A stretch of DNA of 64,000 bases from Luteolibacter algae (GTDB lineage: Bacteria > Verrucomicrobiota > Verrucomicrobiia > Verrucomicrobiales > Akkermansiaceae). The translations under genes and the position numbers were made by a program. The stretch lies in NCBI RefSeq assembly GCF_042683045.1, contig NZ_JBHUIT010000002.1, positions 680,545-744,544 of the forward strand, read 5' to 3'. How positions within the stretch are numbered: the first letter of the stretch is position 1; each line of letters begins with the position of its first letter. This document shows positions 63,604-64,000 of the stretch, one piece after another. Below the pieces are notes generated by a model, which worked only from the letters and a program-made list of their open reading frames with translations, ran no database searches and was not told the DNA's origin.

Positions 63604-63951
63604 ATGCCAAGAGCGATGCGTCACCAATATGCGGGAACTGTTTATCATGTGATGGCTCGTGGGGATGGGGGAAAAGATGTTTCTGAGACAGATGATGATA
63701 GAAAGGCGTTTTTGTTTCGGCTTGGGCAGGTTTGTGGGAGTCACGGATGGCGTGTGCATGCGTGGGTTTTGATGAAAATTCATTTTCATCTTCTACTTGA
63801 AACTCCAGAGGCGAATCCTGTTACGGGGATGAAGTATTTGCTCGGCACGTTTAGTCAGGGGTGGAATGCGAGGAGATTGCGCCGGGGTCATGTGTTTCAG
63901 GGGCGCTATAAGTTAGTGCCTGTGAGTGCTGCGGTGGAGAGTCTGGCCTGA
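63604..63951 (+). pseudogene. REP-associated tyrosine transposase (Y1/IS200-like), C-terminally truncated
   Basis: 115 residues from the ATG at 63604 (an in-frame GTG at 63568 is upstream). The N-terminus RHQYAGTVYHVMARGDGGK and the HUH motif in LMKIHFHLLLETPEANPVTGMKYLLGTFSQ, then RRGHVFQGRYK, are diagnostic for the family. The protein stops at 63951, before the region bearing the catalytic tyrosine (YIHLNP type), so it is inactive. The break coincides with a likely insertion-sequence end. Confidence 0.8.
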
Positions 63952-64000
63952 CCCCAGAAAATCGGACAGCTCCTTTTTAGAGTTCTTGTGGTAAAACCAC
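63944..64000. mobile_element. Probable end of an IS3-type insertion sequence
   Basis: TGGCCTGACCCCAGAAAATC begins exactly where the transposase similarity ends and resembles the terminal repeats of IS3-family elements (TG start, then a TGACCCC-A-rich-GGAC pattern). The body of the element would lie beyond the window, so neither its other end nor a target duplication can be checked. Confidence 0.45.

Noticed and set aside
63172..63789. 205-codon minus-strand frame across the GC-rich block and into the transposase
   Set aside because: Arg/Pro-rich chance product, no plausible start, and it overlaps a real transposase on the other strand.
1..64000. CRISPR arrays, tRNA, rRNA or riboswitches
   Set aside because: No regularly spaced direct repeats, cloverleaf candidates or known aptamer cores were noticed; gaps between genes are mostly under 230 bases.

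Overview
The window looks like a chromosomal segment of a Verrucomicrobiota bacterium, probably Verrucomicrobiales. This rests on gene content and protein style: secreted proteins with repeated 'NIGQxK' motifs, a lysine/alanine-rich N-terminal tail on RpoD, a squalene-cyclase-like secreted protein beside a giant coiled-coil membrane protein, and menaquinone synthesis. No rRNA or tRNA was seen, so the genus stays open. Most of the window is ordinary core genome; the two ends are accessory.

Region 1 (1-17069, all minus strand) is one long surface-polysaccharide locus. It begins with a GbsR/MarR-type regulator overlapping an RfaH-like NusG paralogue, followed by a 194-bp leader. After it come UDP-galactopyranose mutase, GDP-L-fucose synthase, GDP-mannose 4,6-dehydratase, a WecG/TagA-type transferase, an animal-type UDP-glucose dehydrogenase, cysC-cysD-cysN (sulfate activation to PAPS), a GT4 transferase, a GT-A-like protein, an FkbM methyltransferase, a Wzx-type flippase, a GT61 transferase, a GT11 fucosyltransferase and the start of an acyltransferase 3. 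The leader carries an exact 11-base match to the enterobacterial ops element (GGCGGTAGCGT) 31 bases before glf. A 22-bp inverted repeat (TTGTTCA-N8-TGAACAA) occurs both upstream of the regulator and in the same leader. Together these suggest local repression plus RfaH-like processive antitermination of a fucose-, galactofuranose- and uronate-containing, possibly sulfated, polymer.

Region 2 (17.2-55.2 kb) is housekeeping: Hsp33, RpoD, a Pqi/MCE lipid-transport operon (two PqiA halves, PqiB, PqiC), TrpD, MgtE, a phosphorelay cluster (CHASE kinase, hybrid kinase with HPt, double-receiver protein), MenD, HPr, LeuB, an outer-membrane efflux lipoprotein, an NHL-type propeller, Fur, RuvB, the coiled-coil/toroid pair, PrfA, an RlmI-like methyltransferase, a STAS/RsbU pair, a catalytically dead rhodanese, PrfC, a membrane HD phosphohydrolase and YbeY.

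Region 3 (55.2-64.0 kb, plus strand) is the most unusual part. It holds a secreted 17-residue-repeat adhesin-like protein cut off from its signal peptide by one in-frame TAG, then a very large secreted protein (about 1,800 residues if joined) split at a run of nine G. The large protein ends in a pre-toxin region and a putative NAD-processing toxin domain. It is followed by an immunity-like gene, an orphan start-less fragment of a second toxin C-terminus, and a second, homologous immunity-like gene. This is polymorphic-toxin (toxin-immunity cassette) architecture. The window closes with a GC-rich non-coding block and a REP-associated transposase truncated by what looks like the end of an IS3-type element.
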